Below, one piece after another: positions 47,134 to 57,689 of a DNA stretch of 64,000 bases; within the stretch, counting starts at the first letter, position 1, and every line of letters begins with the position of its first letter. Source of the stretch: an uncultured Oligella sp. (lineage in GTDB: Bacteria; Pseudomonadota; Gammaproteobacteria; Burkholderiales; Burkholderiaceae_B); assembly GCA_947632105.1 (NCBI GenBank), contig CANROD010000001.1:1-64000 (forward strand), given 5' to 3'. The notes under the pieces are model-generated. The model had not been told where the DNA came from, made no database searches, and saw only the letters and a list, made by a program, of their open reading frames with translations. The translations under genes were made by a program, and so were the position numbers.

Positions 47134-48009
47134 CTATTCATCCTCAATAAGTACAGCATTATCACTTCCCTCTGCGGGTGTATGTAATAGCACCAGAAAA
47201 TGTCTATGTCGGTCAGGGTGTGCGCTAGGGGCAACAATGGCTCGCACAAAACCTTGAGCACTATTTGTTTCAATGGAAGTTATTTCACCAATCATTAAAC
47301 CAGCCGGATAGTAGCCACCAATACCACTACTAACCAACTCATCACCGACCTTAATATCTACGTCCATCGATAAGTAACGCACCTCAATTTGTCCCGTTTG
47401 ACCACTACCGAATACTAAGACCCTAGTACCATTTCTTTTTACTAAGGCAGGGACTGAGGTTATTTCATCCGTTACTAGGGCAGCTTCCGAGGTGTTGTGG
47501 TTAACCCTGCGGATCTGTCCGACAATCCCACCCTCAGCAATCACCGGCATCCCTGGCTCAATACCGTCAGCAGCACCTTTATTTAAAATAATTGATTCTT
47601 TAGATGGATGGGCTGGCGTATAAAGTATCTCTACTGCCACAGAAGGCACATCAACAGTCGCCTTGACCCCTAACAAACGGCGCAGCTGTATATTTTCTGT
47701 TTCCATTTGCATGGCTCGCATATTTAAACGTGCATTTTCAATACGCGCACTCTCAGTATGTTTAATTTGCTCCTGAGTTTGAGTCACAAACTTTGACCAA
47801 TCGTAAACACTATCGACCACATCTTTGGGCCAAAGTGCAACACGTTGAAAGGGATACATTAAGGTCGACGTAACCCGACGAACCGGCTCTAGAAATGACC
47901 AGTTCGCATCAACAACAATTAAAACAATGCACAGCAAACACAAGAAGAAGAGCTTAACTTCACTCGCTATGCCTTGTCTAAAGAGAGAGGGTGACTTTTT
48001 AGTCGACAT
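47134..48009 (-). CDS. mreC: Rod-shape-determining protein MreC
   Basis: Membrane-anchored periplasmic scaffold that activates PBP2-RodA. 291 residues: N-terminal helix (about 17-34), coiled coil (about 80-112, ARLNMRAMQMETENIQLRRLLG), then beta-barrel domains with NKGAADGIEPGMPVIAEGGIVGQI and DELVSSGIGGYYPAGLMIGEI. Lies 117 bases downstream of mreB. Confidence 0.94.
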   Translation of the reverse strand: MSTKKSPSLFRQGIASEVKLFFLCLLCIVLIVVDANWSFLEPVRRVTSTLMYPFQRVALWPKDVVDSVYDWSKFVTQTQEQIKHTESARIENARLNMRAMQMETENIQLRRLLGVKATVDVPSVAVEILYTPAHPSKESIILNKGAADGIEPGMPVIAEGGIVGQIRRVNHNTSEAALVTDEITSVPALVKRNGTRVLVFGSGQTGQIEVRYLSMDVDIKVGDELVSSGIGGYYPAGLMIGEITSIETNSAQGFVRAIVAPSAHPDRHRHFLVLLHTPAEGSDNAVLIEDE

Positions 48010-48126
48010 TAAGAAAATCGCATGTAGTTAGAAGCACGTGCCAAGCTTCGATATCAACGATAGTTCAATATGCCCTACATATGATTCCGAAGCCTAGAAA
48101 GCGATGGCTGACAAACTTTGAAAGTA

Positions 48127-49574
<1,448 letters not shown>

Positions 49575-49919
49575 ATGAGTATTAAGCCACTAGTGATTCG
49601 TATTAATGACGAAAGTCAATTTAGTGAAGCTCAAGCAGCTACCGCCGATACAACCCAGCCAATCCCTATGTTCAGAATCGGTGGACATCAAGACATTGAT
49701 AGTTCAGGAGCTGGTATTTGGGAATGCACGCCTGGCAAACTGCAACGACACATAGCAGAAGCAGAGTTCAGTTATATCATTGAAGGCGAAGGTTCATTTA
49801 CTACTGATAAAGGTGAGAAAGTAGAGTTCCGCTCTGGAGACTCTTTGTATTTTGCACCTAATACCAAAGGTGAGTGGGAGATCAAAACCACGGTTCGCAA
49901 AGCATATTTTATTGTATAA
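49575..49919 (+). CDS. Cupin-domain protein (Cupin_3 type)
   Basis: Small single-domain beta-barrel protein, 114 residues. Cupin motif 1 is recognisable around AEFSYIIEGEGSFTTDKGE and motif 2 around FRSGDSLYFAPNTKGEWEI, as in the Cupin_3/ureidoglycine-aminohydrolase-like group. The classical metal-binding His set is largely missing (motif 1 lacks HxH), so it may bind a ligand instead of being an enzyme. RBS AGGAG. Isolated between mreB and a convergent LysR gene; role unknown. Confidence 0.75.
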   Translation: MSIKPLVIRINDESQFSEAQAATADTTQPIPMFRIGGHQDIDSSGAGIWECTPGKLQRHIAEAEFSYIIEGEGSFTTDKGEKVEFRSGDSLYFAPNTKGEWEIKTTVRKAYFIV

Positions 49920-49934
49920 GATCAATACATCAAT

Positions 49935-49967
49935 CTGGGGCTCGAAAAATACAACCTCGAACTCCAG
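49935..49967. terminator. Hairpin between convergent cupin and LysR genes
   Basis: CTGGGGCTCGA (49935-49945) pairs with TCGAACTCCAG (49957-49967) with one mismatch and one G-T pair. The T-run is weak in both directions. Confidence 0.45.
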
Positions 49968-49979
49968 CTGATAAATTTT

Positions 49980-50906
49980 CTAACTAAAATCATTTGTTAG
50001 AACCCACTCAAGGAACTGTTGTAAAGTCTGATTACTAGCCATCCGCTTGGGATAAATCAGATAATAACTGCGAGGACTTAGAATAGGCTCTCCAACTGCT
50101 ACCAAGCTTCCCTGCTCCAATTCATCACGAACAAACTGTTCAGGAACAATCCCTAAGCCAATCCCAGCACTAACAGCCTGAATTAAGTGAGCTGTCACTT
50201 CAAAGTTTGGACCCAAACATATTTGTCGATGGTCTAAACCATAATGGCTAAACCACTCACTCCAAGCAGCAGGATGACTTGATACTGAAAGCAACAAGTG
50301 TCCTGCCGCATATTCTGGAGCTAACAATTTTATCTCAATATCTTTTTTTTGTTTAATCTTACTACTTTCAACATACTTGGGACTGGCTACAGCAACCAGA
50401 TACTCATTAGCTATCAAATAACTGATTAACTCAGGTTCTGAAGGCTTAATACGACTTACAATAATTGCCGCATCAATGTCTTCAAAATTAAAATCAATCT
50501 TCCCAATACGTGATTGAATGTGTATCGTAGCACTAGGGTAAAGTCCATAAAAGGTATGTAAGTTAGGCAACACCCATTTAGAAGCAAAGGTAGGTAAAAT
50601 CGCTAAGCTAAGCGTTTCAGCTCTAGGAGTCTTAGACATAACCTGCAAAGTCGCTCCACGGATTTTATCTAAAGCCTCATGGATTGCTACTGCATATTGC
50701 TCTCCCTGCTCAGTCAAGCGAACAGAGCGCCCTACTCGCTCAAATAAGGCAATATCAAGATGAGTCTCTAACTGACGCATCTGGCGACTAACTGCGCTCT
50801 GACTCAGAGACAACTCCTCTGCAGCCCTAACAAAACTTTGATGTCGTGCTGCTGATTCAAAAATCAATAACAACGACATAGATGGTGTTAAATGTCGATA
50901 ATTCAT
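49980..50906 (-). CDS. LysR-family transcriptional regulator (GcvA-like)
   Basis: 308 residues: N-terminal winged helix with SFVRAAEELSLSQSAVSRQMRQLE, then a periplasmic-binding-protein-like effector domain. The MSLLLIFESAARHQSF start and the effector domain pattern resemble GcvA-type LysR proteins. Divergent from the ydiJ-like gene across 110 bases, the usual LysR layout; it probably activates that gene. The effector is unknown. Confidence 0.85.
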   Translation of the reverse strand: MNYRHLTPSMSLLLIFESAARHQSFVRAAEELSLSQSAVSRQMRQLETHLDIALFERVGRSVRLTEQGEQYAVAIHEALDKIRGATLQVMSKTPRAETLSLAILPTFASKWVLPNLHTFYGLYPSATIHIQSRIGKIDFNFEDIDAAIIVSRIKPSEPELISYLIANEYLVAVASPKYVESSKIKQKKDIEIKLLAPEYAAGHLLLSVSSHPAAWSEWFSHYGLDHRQICLGPNFEVTAHLIQAVSAGIGLGIVPEQFVRDELEQGSLVAVGEPILSPRSYYLIYPKRMASNQTLQQFLEWVLTNDFS

Positions 50907-51016
50907 GAGTTTTATGCAAGTATTAATGACAATAAAATCAATTGTCCTTGATATAAATAGGATAGATAATGAAAGACAAACAAATCCTTAACTAGTATAC
51001 AAGAGTTAAAGTAGCC
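50907..51016. promoter_or_regulatory. LysR-type divergent promoter region
   Basis: This 110-base AT-rich region separates the LysR gene from the ydiJ-like gene. It contains a partial dyad TCCTTGATATAAATAGGA (about 50943-50960) that could be a LysR site overlapping a TATAAAT -10 element. The exact operator is uncertain. Confidence 0.4.
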
Positions 51017-54000
51017 ATGGAAACAGACAAAATCACTCAAAACTATAAAGACTTTCTTCAAGTCCTAGAAAAAACAGGCTTTGAAGGTGACATTCGCACT
51101 GACATAGCTAGTCGTACCGTCATGTCTACAGATAACTCTATTTATCAGTGCAAACCACAAGCTGTTTTACAGCCTAAACACACACAAGATATTGAGTGCC
51201 TAACACGACTTTTAGCTGAGCCAAAATTTCGTCAAATTGTTATTGCACCACGTGGTGGAGGAACCGGAACAAATGGGCAATCATTAACTCATGGTATCTT
51301 AGTTGACATATCTACACACATGAATCAAGTTCTCGAAATAAACATAGAGGAACGATGGGTGAGAGTACAAGCCGGAGTCGTTAAAGACCAGCTTAATGCT
51401 GCGCTAAAACCTTATGGCTTGTTTTTTGCACCAGAACTCTCTACCTCAAATAGAGCAACCATCGGGGGCATGGTCAATACTGACGCAAGCGGTCAAGGCA
51501 GTTGTATTTATGGTAAAACGCGTGATCATGTACTCGAACTAGAAATGGTCACACTAGGAGGGCATCGCTTTAACAGTGGTGCTCTCAATAAAATACAGCT
51601 TCAGCAGATAACAAAAAGAAAAGATAGCATCAGTAAATATTATCAAGTTGCACATGATATCAGCATAAAATTCGCTGAACTAATTGAGCAAACCTTTCCA
51701 AAATTAAATCGATGCTTAACCGGATACGATTTAGCTCACCTATGGGAAAACACATCTCAAGACAGTACGCATCCTACACTATTTAATCTTAATAGTATTC
51801 TATGTGGCTCCGAAGGCTCATTAGGCTTTATGACTGAGGCTAAGCTCAATATTTTACCCATCCCCAAACATACTGCTTTAGTCAATATCCAATATCCTGA
51901 CTTCATGGGAGCTTTGCGTGATGCCAGAACACTAATTGAACATCAACCACTATCAATTGAAACCATTGACTCGACTGTATTAAAGCTAGCTCAAGAAGAT
52001 ATTATCTGGAGCCAAGTCAGAGAGTTTTTTCCACAAAAAGGTACTACAACATCTCTAGGTATCAACCTAATTGAGTTTAGTGGTGACGATCAAAGCGAGG
52101 TCACCAAAAGAGTTCAGGAGTTTACTCAATTTTTAGAAAACGATAAAAGCCTTCAACGCTCTGGTTACACCATCGCCTCTGGTCATGAAGCGACACAAAG
52201 AGTTTACGCTATGAGGAAGCGTGCCGTCGGCCTATTGGGTAACATGCAAGATGAGTCGAGACCACAACCATTTGTCGAGGACACCGTCGTCCCACCAGAG
52301 CGTTTAGCAGACTTTATTGAAGAGTTCCGTCAACTATTAGATGATCATAACTTAAAGTATGGCATGTTCGGTCACGTTGACGCCGGAGTCCTTCACGTTC
52401 GTCCTGCTCTAGATATGAAAAACGAAGCAGATAGCAAGCTTATCAAAACGATTACCGAGCAAGTCGTAGAGCTTACCTACAAATACGGTGGCCTACTCTG
52501 GGGTGAACACGGCAAAGGTTTGCGCTCTGAATACGCCCCTACCTTTTTTGGCAAGTTATACCCTGCTTTACAAACCATTAAAGAGGCGTTTGACCCATAT
52601 AACCAATTAAACCCAGGAAAAATCGCGACACCACCTTCACCAATACACAAACTTTTTAAAGTCGATGAAATAAGCTTTCGTGGGAATAAAGACAGATCAA
52701 TCCCAAAAAACGAGTGGCTTAGTTATGGCTCAACAATGCACTGCAACGGCAATGGAGCCTGTTTTAATTACAAGCTAGACGATGAAATGTGCCCTTCATG
52801 GAAAGCTACCCGTGACCGTGTACACTCACCAAAAGGGCGAGCAAGCTTGATGAAAGAATGGTTATATAAAAAATCCATGGCAAAAACTCTAGATGACAAA
52901 GAGCAGCTTAAACAATTTAGTCATGAGGTTTATGCGGCCATGTCTGGCTGTCTGTCATGTAAATCATGTGTTGGGCAATGTCCAATTAAAGTTGATATAC
53001 CTGATTCGAGATCACGCTTCTTTGAGGAATATCATAAAACACAAGGTCGGCCCTTACGTGATTATGTAATTGCTAATTTAGAGCAACTAACACCTGTTCT
53101 GGCTAAATTCATAACACCTTACAATAACGTAATAGGGCAAAAATGGATGACGCGTTTTATTAAACGCCATTTAGGGCTCGTACATTTACCAAAGCTAGCT
53201 AATACAAAAACTAACAATATTCTTAATACACCAATCATACAACCGGAAGAGGTTATACGCTGGGCTCCTAATAAGCAAACCAACGCTGTACTGATAATTC
53301 AAGATGCCTTTACTCGCTATTTTGATTCATCAGTCTTGGACGACTTTATTGAACTCATAAAGTTTTTAGGCTATGAACCTTATTTACTGCCTTATTTTGC
53401 GAACGGTAAGGCATTACAAGTACTTGGCTTCAGGAATCGCTTTAGTCGACAGGCTATAAAAAATGCAAATCGACTTAGCGTATTAAGCAATATCAAGCAA
53501 ATTAGCATTGTAGGTATGGACCCTGCCTTGACTTTAACTTATAGACAAGAGTATCAAAAAATACCAAATATTAAAGCTATGCCTAAAATTCTGCTACCAC
53601 AGGAATGGTTAGAGCCTATTTTAAAATCAAGCGATAAGCCAACTGTACATAAGACTACTGAGAGTTTTAACTTTAAATTCTTTGGTCATTGCACTGAAAA
53701 AACTAATGCACCTCAAAGCCATGCTCTATGGAATTCAATTTTTGAAACTATTGGCCTAAAAGTTGATGCTCCAGACACAGGCTGTTGTGGTATGTCAGGG
53801 CTGTACGGTCATGAAGCTGCTAATTCTGAAGTCTCATCTAAAATCTACGACCTATCATGGCGTAGTATAGTTGAAGCTGCTCAGAATAGCACTGAACCAA
53901 TAGAAATCATGGCTCCAGGCTACTCATGCAGAAGCCAATGCTCGATTCAATCAAAGGCAAATGCCAAGCATCCCGTACAAGTTATTTTAGAGTACTTAAA

Positions 54001-54019
54001 AAATAGCTATGCTTCCTAA
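51017..54019 (+). CDS. D-2-hydroxyglutarate dehydrogenase-type FAD/Fe-S protein (YdiJ-like)
   Basis: 1000-residue fusion of the type of E. coli YdiJ (about 1018), which oxidises D-2-hydroxyglutarate. Domains in order: FAD_binding_4 (PRGGGTGTNGQSLTHG near 77-92), FAD-oxidase C domain (VEDTVVPPERLADF; MFGHVDAGVLHVRPA; WGEHGKGLRSEYAP), a Fe-S region (CNGNGACFNY...MCPSWKATRDRVHSPKGRAS, then CLSCKSCVGQCP), and a C-terminal CCG-type domain (GCCGMSGLYGHE). It stands divergent from a LysR regulator. Another D-2-hydroxy acid cannot be excluded, and a 2-hydroxyacid dehydrogenase is encoded 2.7 kb downstream. Confidence 0.85.
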   Translation: METDKITQNYKDFLQVLEKTGFEGDIRTDIASRTVMSTDNSIYQCKPQAVLQPKHTQDIECLTRLLAEPKFRQIVIAPRGGGTGTNGQSLTHGILVDISTHMNQVLEINIEERWVRVQAGVVKDQLNAALKPYGLFFAPELSTSNRATIGGMVNTDASGQGSCIYGKTRDHVLELEMVTLGGHRFNSGALNKIQLQQITKRKDSISKYYQVAHDISIKFAELIEQTFPKLNRCLTGYDLAHLWENTSQDSTHPTLFNLNSILCGSEGSLGFMTEAKLNILPIPKHTALVNIQYPDFMGALRDARTLIEHQPLSIETIDSTVLKLAQEDIIWSQVREFFPQKGTTTSLGINLIEFSGDDQSEVTKRVQEFTQFLENDKSLQRSGYTIASGHEATQRVYAMRKRAVGLLGNMQDESRPQPFVEDTVVPPERLADFIEEFRQLLDDHNLKYGMFGHVDAGVLHVRPALDMKNEADSKLIKTITEQVVELTYKYGGLLWGEHGKGLRSEYAPTFFGKLYPALQTIKEAFDPYNQLNPGKIATPPSPIHKLFKVDEISFRGNKDRSIPKNEWLSYGSTMHCNGNGACFNYKLDDEMCPSWKATRDRVHSPKGRASLMKEWLYKKSMAKTLDDKEQLKQFSHEVYAAMSGCLSCKSCVGQCPIKVDIPDSRSRFFEEYHKTQGRPLRDYVIANLEQLTPVLAKFITPYNNVIGQKWMTRFIKRHLGLVHLPKLANTKTNNILNTPIIQPEEVIRWAPNKQTNAVLIIQDAFTRYFDSSVLDDFIELIKFLGYEPYLLPYFANGKALQVLGFRNRFSRQAIKNANRLSVLSNIKQISIVGMDPALTLTYRQEYQKIPNIKAMPKILLPQEWLEPILKSSDKPTVHKTTESFNFKFFGHCTEKTNAPQSHALWNSIFETIGLKVDAPDTGCCGMSGLYGHEAANSEVSSKIYDLSWRSIVEAAQNSTEPIEIMAPGYSCRSQCSIQSKANAKHPVQVILEYLKNSYAS

Positions 54020-54031
54020 TACTGGAAGTAT

Positions 54032-55075
54032 TTAGTTCAAGGCCTCAACCTCATGACGACGCTTTCTGTAACACGAAGGCGTCTCCCCATACTCTTTGCG
54101 AAACCATGAAATAAAGTGCGAGGCATCAGAAAAACCATTATCGATAGCAATTAAAGTGATATTTGTATCTGTATTTGCTAATTGCCGGCGAGCATTTTCT
54201 AATCGCAAACGACGCCAGAATGCTAATGGCGCCAAGTTAGTATTTGACATAAATAGACGGTGTAATTGCCGCGGACTTGTTTGGAAATGATCTGCTATCT
54301 CATGCAATGTTAGCTTAATACCTAGGTTTGATTGCATAAAGCTAATTACACGTTGTACCAACTCATTTTGATACACATATGGCATTGCCTCTTGTGCATG
54401 CTCTTCATCTATATACTTCACTTCATGCTCATCAACCAGAAGATACTTAAGACCTTTTTGTGCTCGTAGCTCACCACAGTGACGACGTATCATCGCGGCA
54501 GCTAAATCAATGGCTGTACCACCTGGGCAAGTGATAATCCCATCATCATCAATATAACTCTCATTGATGATAGCCGTTGTGTTAGGAAAGCGAGTATGAA
54601 ATTCTTCACGAAGTGTGAAATGCACTGCACAGCGCTTGCCATCAAGCAAACCCGCTTTTCCTAACACAAATGAGCCAGAACATAAAGACACTATTGGTAC
54701 TCCGCTCTCATAAGCCTCTTGGATCATCTGAACCAAGCCTTGAGGTGGATTACGTGTTTCACTCAACAAGCCGCCGCAAATCACTACATAGTCATACATA
54801 TCTAACGTTCCCAAAGGACTCGTGGGAGAAATTAATAAACCACAACTGGCGCTCACTGGTTCATTATTCCAAGTCATCCAATCCCATTGGCAAAAGATCT
54901 GGTGACTACGAAATGACTTATCTGCAGCAAAACGCAAAGACTCAACCAAGCCCGCCACAGGAATCAACGTAAACTTATCCAACAACACAAAAGCCACCCG
55001 CAACTCCGGCTTCGATGAAGCAAGTTTGCCATCGACTGAGAACTCTAACTCCTCATCATACTCATAGCTATTCAT
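54032..55075 (-). CDS. GlxA-family AraC-type regulator (DJ-1/PfpI + AraC domains)
   Basis: 347 residues: N-terminal DJ-1/PfpI-like sensor domain (VAFVLLDKFTLIPVAGLVESLR; VSLCSGSFVLGKAGLLDG with the nucleophile-elbow Cys) and C-terminal double helix-turn-helix of AraC type (FQTSPRQLHRLFMSNTNLAPLAFWRRLRLENAR). Relatives such as GbdR, CdhR and ArgR control amine, betaine and amino-acid catabolism. Divergent from the FAD oxidase/dehydrogenase operon, which it likely activates. The ATG at 55075 follows GAGGG; the TTG six bases upstream is less likely. Confidence 0.88.
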   Translation of the reverse strand: MNSYEYDEELEFSVDGKLASSKPELRVAFVLLDKFTLIPVAGLVESLRFAADKSFRSHQIFCQWDWMTWNNEPVSASCGLLISPTSPLGTLDMYDYVVICGGLLSETRNPPQGLVQMIQEAYESGVPIVSLCSGSFVLGKAGLLDGKRCAVHFTLREEFHTRFPNTTAIINESYIDDDGIITCPGGTAIDLAAAMIRRHCGELRAQKGLKYLLVDEHEVKYIDEEHAQEAMPYVYQNELVQRVISFMQSNLGIKLTLHEIADHFQTSPRQLHRLFMSNTNLAPLAFWRRLRLENARRQLANTDTNITLIAIDNGFSDASHFISWFRKEYGETPSCYRKRRHEVEALN

Positions 55076-55081
55076 AATCAA

Positions 55082-55304
55082 CCCTCTCGGTAAGCCACTT
55101 TATTTAGTCTTATTATCTCAAATATAAAGAAGTTCATTAAAAAATAAATTATCAATCTGTCCAACTATAGTATAAACCCTAGGCCCAAAAAGCACTTTCA
55201 TTATAAAAACGGTCCTTTTCATACTATGGAAAATTTATTAATCCATAGGACAATAAATACAGAGGTTTTACCCAAACCAATATTTATTGTTTAAGGAAGA
55301 GTAT
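55082..55304. promoter_or_regulatory. GlxA-type regulator / FAD oxidase divergent promoter region
   Basis: 223 bases. The plus-strand side holds a dyad CTATGGA (55224-55230) / TCCATAG (55242-55248), nested in an outer GTCCT/AGGAC pair (about 55212-55251). It is a plausible regulator site for the operon at 55305; the assignment is inference. Confidence 0.4.
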
Positions 55305-56702
55305 ATGTATTATGGGTTCTGGTATGCACAAGCATTAGATCGAGAAAGCGCACTAGCTGAGCCCCTCCAAGGCGACACAAACGCTGATGTATGCATTATC
55401 GGCGGCGGTTTCTTAGGGCTGTGGTCAGCCATTCGAATGAAGAAAGACAAACCAAGCTTGGATATTGTTTTGATAGAAAAATCGCGCTGTGGCTCTGGTG
55501 CTAGTGGACGCAATGGTGGCTTAGCCAACAATTGGTGGGCTAAATACCTATCCCTACTCGAAATATGCGACGAATCTGAAGCGCGTCGTATTTGCGAGGC
55601 AGCAGAGTCTGCTATTGATGAAATAGGCGACTTCTGCCGCGAACACCAAATTGACGCCCAATTCCGTAAGGATGGGTGGCTATGGACGGCCAGCAATCCT
55701 AAACAACATAACTCTTGGCTTGTTTTAACAGAAAACCTAGAAAAACATAATGCTAATCCGTTTAATGAGATCAGCCCCGAGGAGGCGCGTGAGAAGTCTG
55801 GCTCTCCAAGAACACTATCAGGTATTTTTGATCCAAATGCCGCAACTGTACAACCCGCACTATTAGCGCGAGGTTTACGCCGAGTTGCCATGGAGTTAGG
55901 TGTTCGAATCTATGAAGAAACACCGCTTACTCACTTAGAGCGCAGCACCCCTCCAATAGTACATACCCCTAAAGGCAAAATTAATTCTCAAAAAGTTGTT
56001 ATAGCCATGAATGCTTGGGGTGCTCAATTCCCTGAACTAAAGCGCATGATCGTCGTCATGTCCAGCGATATGGTCGCCACAGCGAAGATGAAAGATGAGT
56101 TAGATGCTACAGGCTTTCGTGACGGTGTTTGCGTCACAGACTCTCGCACAGTCTTGAATTATTGGCGCAACACACCTGACGGACGAATAGTTTTTGGCAA
56201 ACCCTTAGGACAATTCGCCTTTGCCTCTAAAATTGGAAATTTATACGACCGCCCCTGCCCTGCTGCTGAGGGTGTTACGCGCGAACTGAACTCCTTCTAC
56301 CCAAACCTCTCTCATGTTCCTGTAGTTAGCTCATGGACTGGTCCACTCGATCGCGCAATGAAGGGTTTACCTAAGTTTGGTTATTTAAATGATCACCCTG
56401 ACATTATTTATGGCATCGGATTCTCGGGCAATGGTGTGGCACCCACCGTATTTGCTAGCCGCATCATTAAGTCTTTAGTTGAAGGGAGTAATGACGAATG
56501 GAGTCAATGCGCTCTAGTTGTTCAAAAGATGAAAAAACTACCGATTGAACCTTTCCGCTATGTTGGTGCTCGCTTAGTCCGTGACGCCTTAGTACGCAAA
56601 GAGTCCTTAGAGGACGTAAATAAAGATGCAGGGTTAATTACAGACTTCTTAACCTCACTAGCACCGGCGGGTTATGTGCCTAAAAAAATAGTTAACAAAT
56701 AA
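55305..56702 (+). CDS. FAD-dependent oxidoreductase (DAO family)
   Basis: 465 residues, flavin amine/amino-acid oxidase type. FAD-binding CIIGGGFLGLWSAIRM lies near residues 31-46, followed by GSGASGRNGGLANNWW and a C-terminal GIGFSGNGVAPTVFASRI. It differs from the two other DAO proteins here (only the flavin motifs are shared), so it probably has another substrate. Start at ATG 55305 after AAGGAAGAG; a TTG 18 bases upstream overlaps the ribosome site. First gene of an operon with the D-2-hydroxyacid and aldehyde dehydrogenases (gaps 9 bases and ATGA overlap). Confidence 0.78.
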   Translation: MYYGFWYAQALDRESALAEPLQGDTNADVCIIGGGFLGLWSAIRMKKDKPSLDIVLIEKSRCGSGASGRNGGLANNWWAKYLSLLEICDESEARRICEAAESAIDEIGDFCREHQIDAQFRKDGWLWTASNPKQHNSWLVLTENLEKHNANPFNEISPEEAREKSGSPRTLSGIFDPNAATVQPALLARGLRRVAMELGVRIYEETPLTHLERSTPPIVHTPKGKINSQKVVIAMNAWGAQFPELKRMIVVMSSDMVATAKMKDELDATGFRDGVCVTDSRTVLNYWRNTPDGRIVFGKPLGQFAFASKIGNLYDRPCPAAEGVTRELNSFYPNLSHVPVVSSWTGPLDRAMKGLPKFGYLNDHPDIIYGIGFSGNGVAPTVFASRIIKSLVEGSNDEWSQCALVVQKMKKLPIEPFRYVGARLVRDALVRKESLEDVNKDAGLITDFLTSLAPAGYVPKKIVNK

Positions 56703-56711
56703 GGAGGAATA

Positions 56712-57689
56712 ATGAAACACAATATTGTCCTGCTAGATAAGGAAGCCATCGCACCTTCTGTACGATTACCAGATTTCCATTTCGAGCACTCATGGAGTAG
56801 CTACGATCATACAACCCCCGACAACATTGTAGACAGGCTACAAGATGCGACCATTGCTATTACCTGTGGCACACCTATTCGTGCCGAACACATGGCTCAA
56901 TTACCAAAACTACAAATGGTGGCAATGGCTTTAACAGGTACTGACGCAGTTGATCTAGACTACTGCACAAAACACAATATCATCGTCACTAATGTCCCAG
57001 CGGCTTCTACCATCAGCGTTGCAGAGCACGGTATCTGCATGATGATGGATCTATTTCGTCAAGTATCAAACTATCACCGTTTGATGCAACGCTTAGCTCA
57101 CCATGAAATTGAAGCTAAAAATATTTATTTTGATTATCAAATTCGCAATATTGCCGGACGACAGATAGGTTTTATTGGTCAGGGCGCTATCGCTCAACAC
57201 ATGGCCAAACTTGCTAAAGGATTAGGTATGAAAGTTAAATTTTACGACCGCGACGGTGAATACTCGGGGGAACAATACATTCCGCTCAATCAACTTTTAG
57301 CAGAAAGTGATGTCATTTCTATCAACGTACCACTCACGAAATCAACTCGTAATTTAATCGATGATGAAGAGCTGAAACTGATAAAGCCAGATGCAATATT
57401 AATCAATACAGCACGGGGTGGCATTGTTAATGAATCAGCACTAATTAGAGCATTACAAGAGGACCGTATTGGCGGCGTAGGACTGGATGTATTAGAGAAC
57501 GAACCTTATGACCCACAAGATCCTTTTTTACAAGAGGCGATCGACAACCCCAAAGTCCTCTTTACCCCACATGTTGCCTGGAGTAGCGAAGACTCGATGC
57601 AAAACTTAATAGCACCTGCATTTCACAAAGTGATCGAGTTTGCTTTAGGCACCCCTCCTCAATCAATCACCCTAAAGGAGTCAGCATGA
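56712..57689 (+). CDS. D-isomer-specific 2-hydroxyacid dehydrogenase
   Basis: NAD(P)-dependent dehydrogenase interconverting D-2-hydroxy acids and 2-oxo acids, 325 residues. Rossmann motif IGFIGQGAIAQHMAKLAKG (GxGxxA) at 152-170, catalytic R235 (NTARGGIVNE), E264 (ENEPY) and H287 (TPHVAW). Substrate unknown; glycerate, glyoxylate and phosphoglycerate-type enzymes all fall here. RBS AAGGAGG. The last four bases overlap the aldehyde dehydrogenase gene. Confidence 0.85.
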   Translation: MKHNIVLLDKEAIAPSVRLPDFHFEHSWSSYDHTTPDNIVDRLQDATIAITCGTPIRAEHMAQLPKLQMVAMALTGTDAVDLDYCTKHNIIVTNVPAASTISVAEHGICMMMDLFRQVSNYHRLMQRLAHHEIEAKNIYFDYQIRNIAGRQIGFIGQGAIAQHMAKLAKGLGMKVKFYDRDGEYSGEQYIPLNQLLAESDVISINVPLTKSTRNLIDDEELKLIKPDAILINTARGGIVNESALIRALQEDRIGGVGLDVLENEPYDPQDPFLQEAIDNPKVLFTPHVAWSSEDSMQNLIAPAFHKVIEFALGTPPQSITLKESA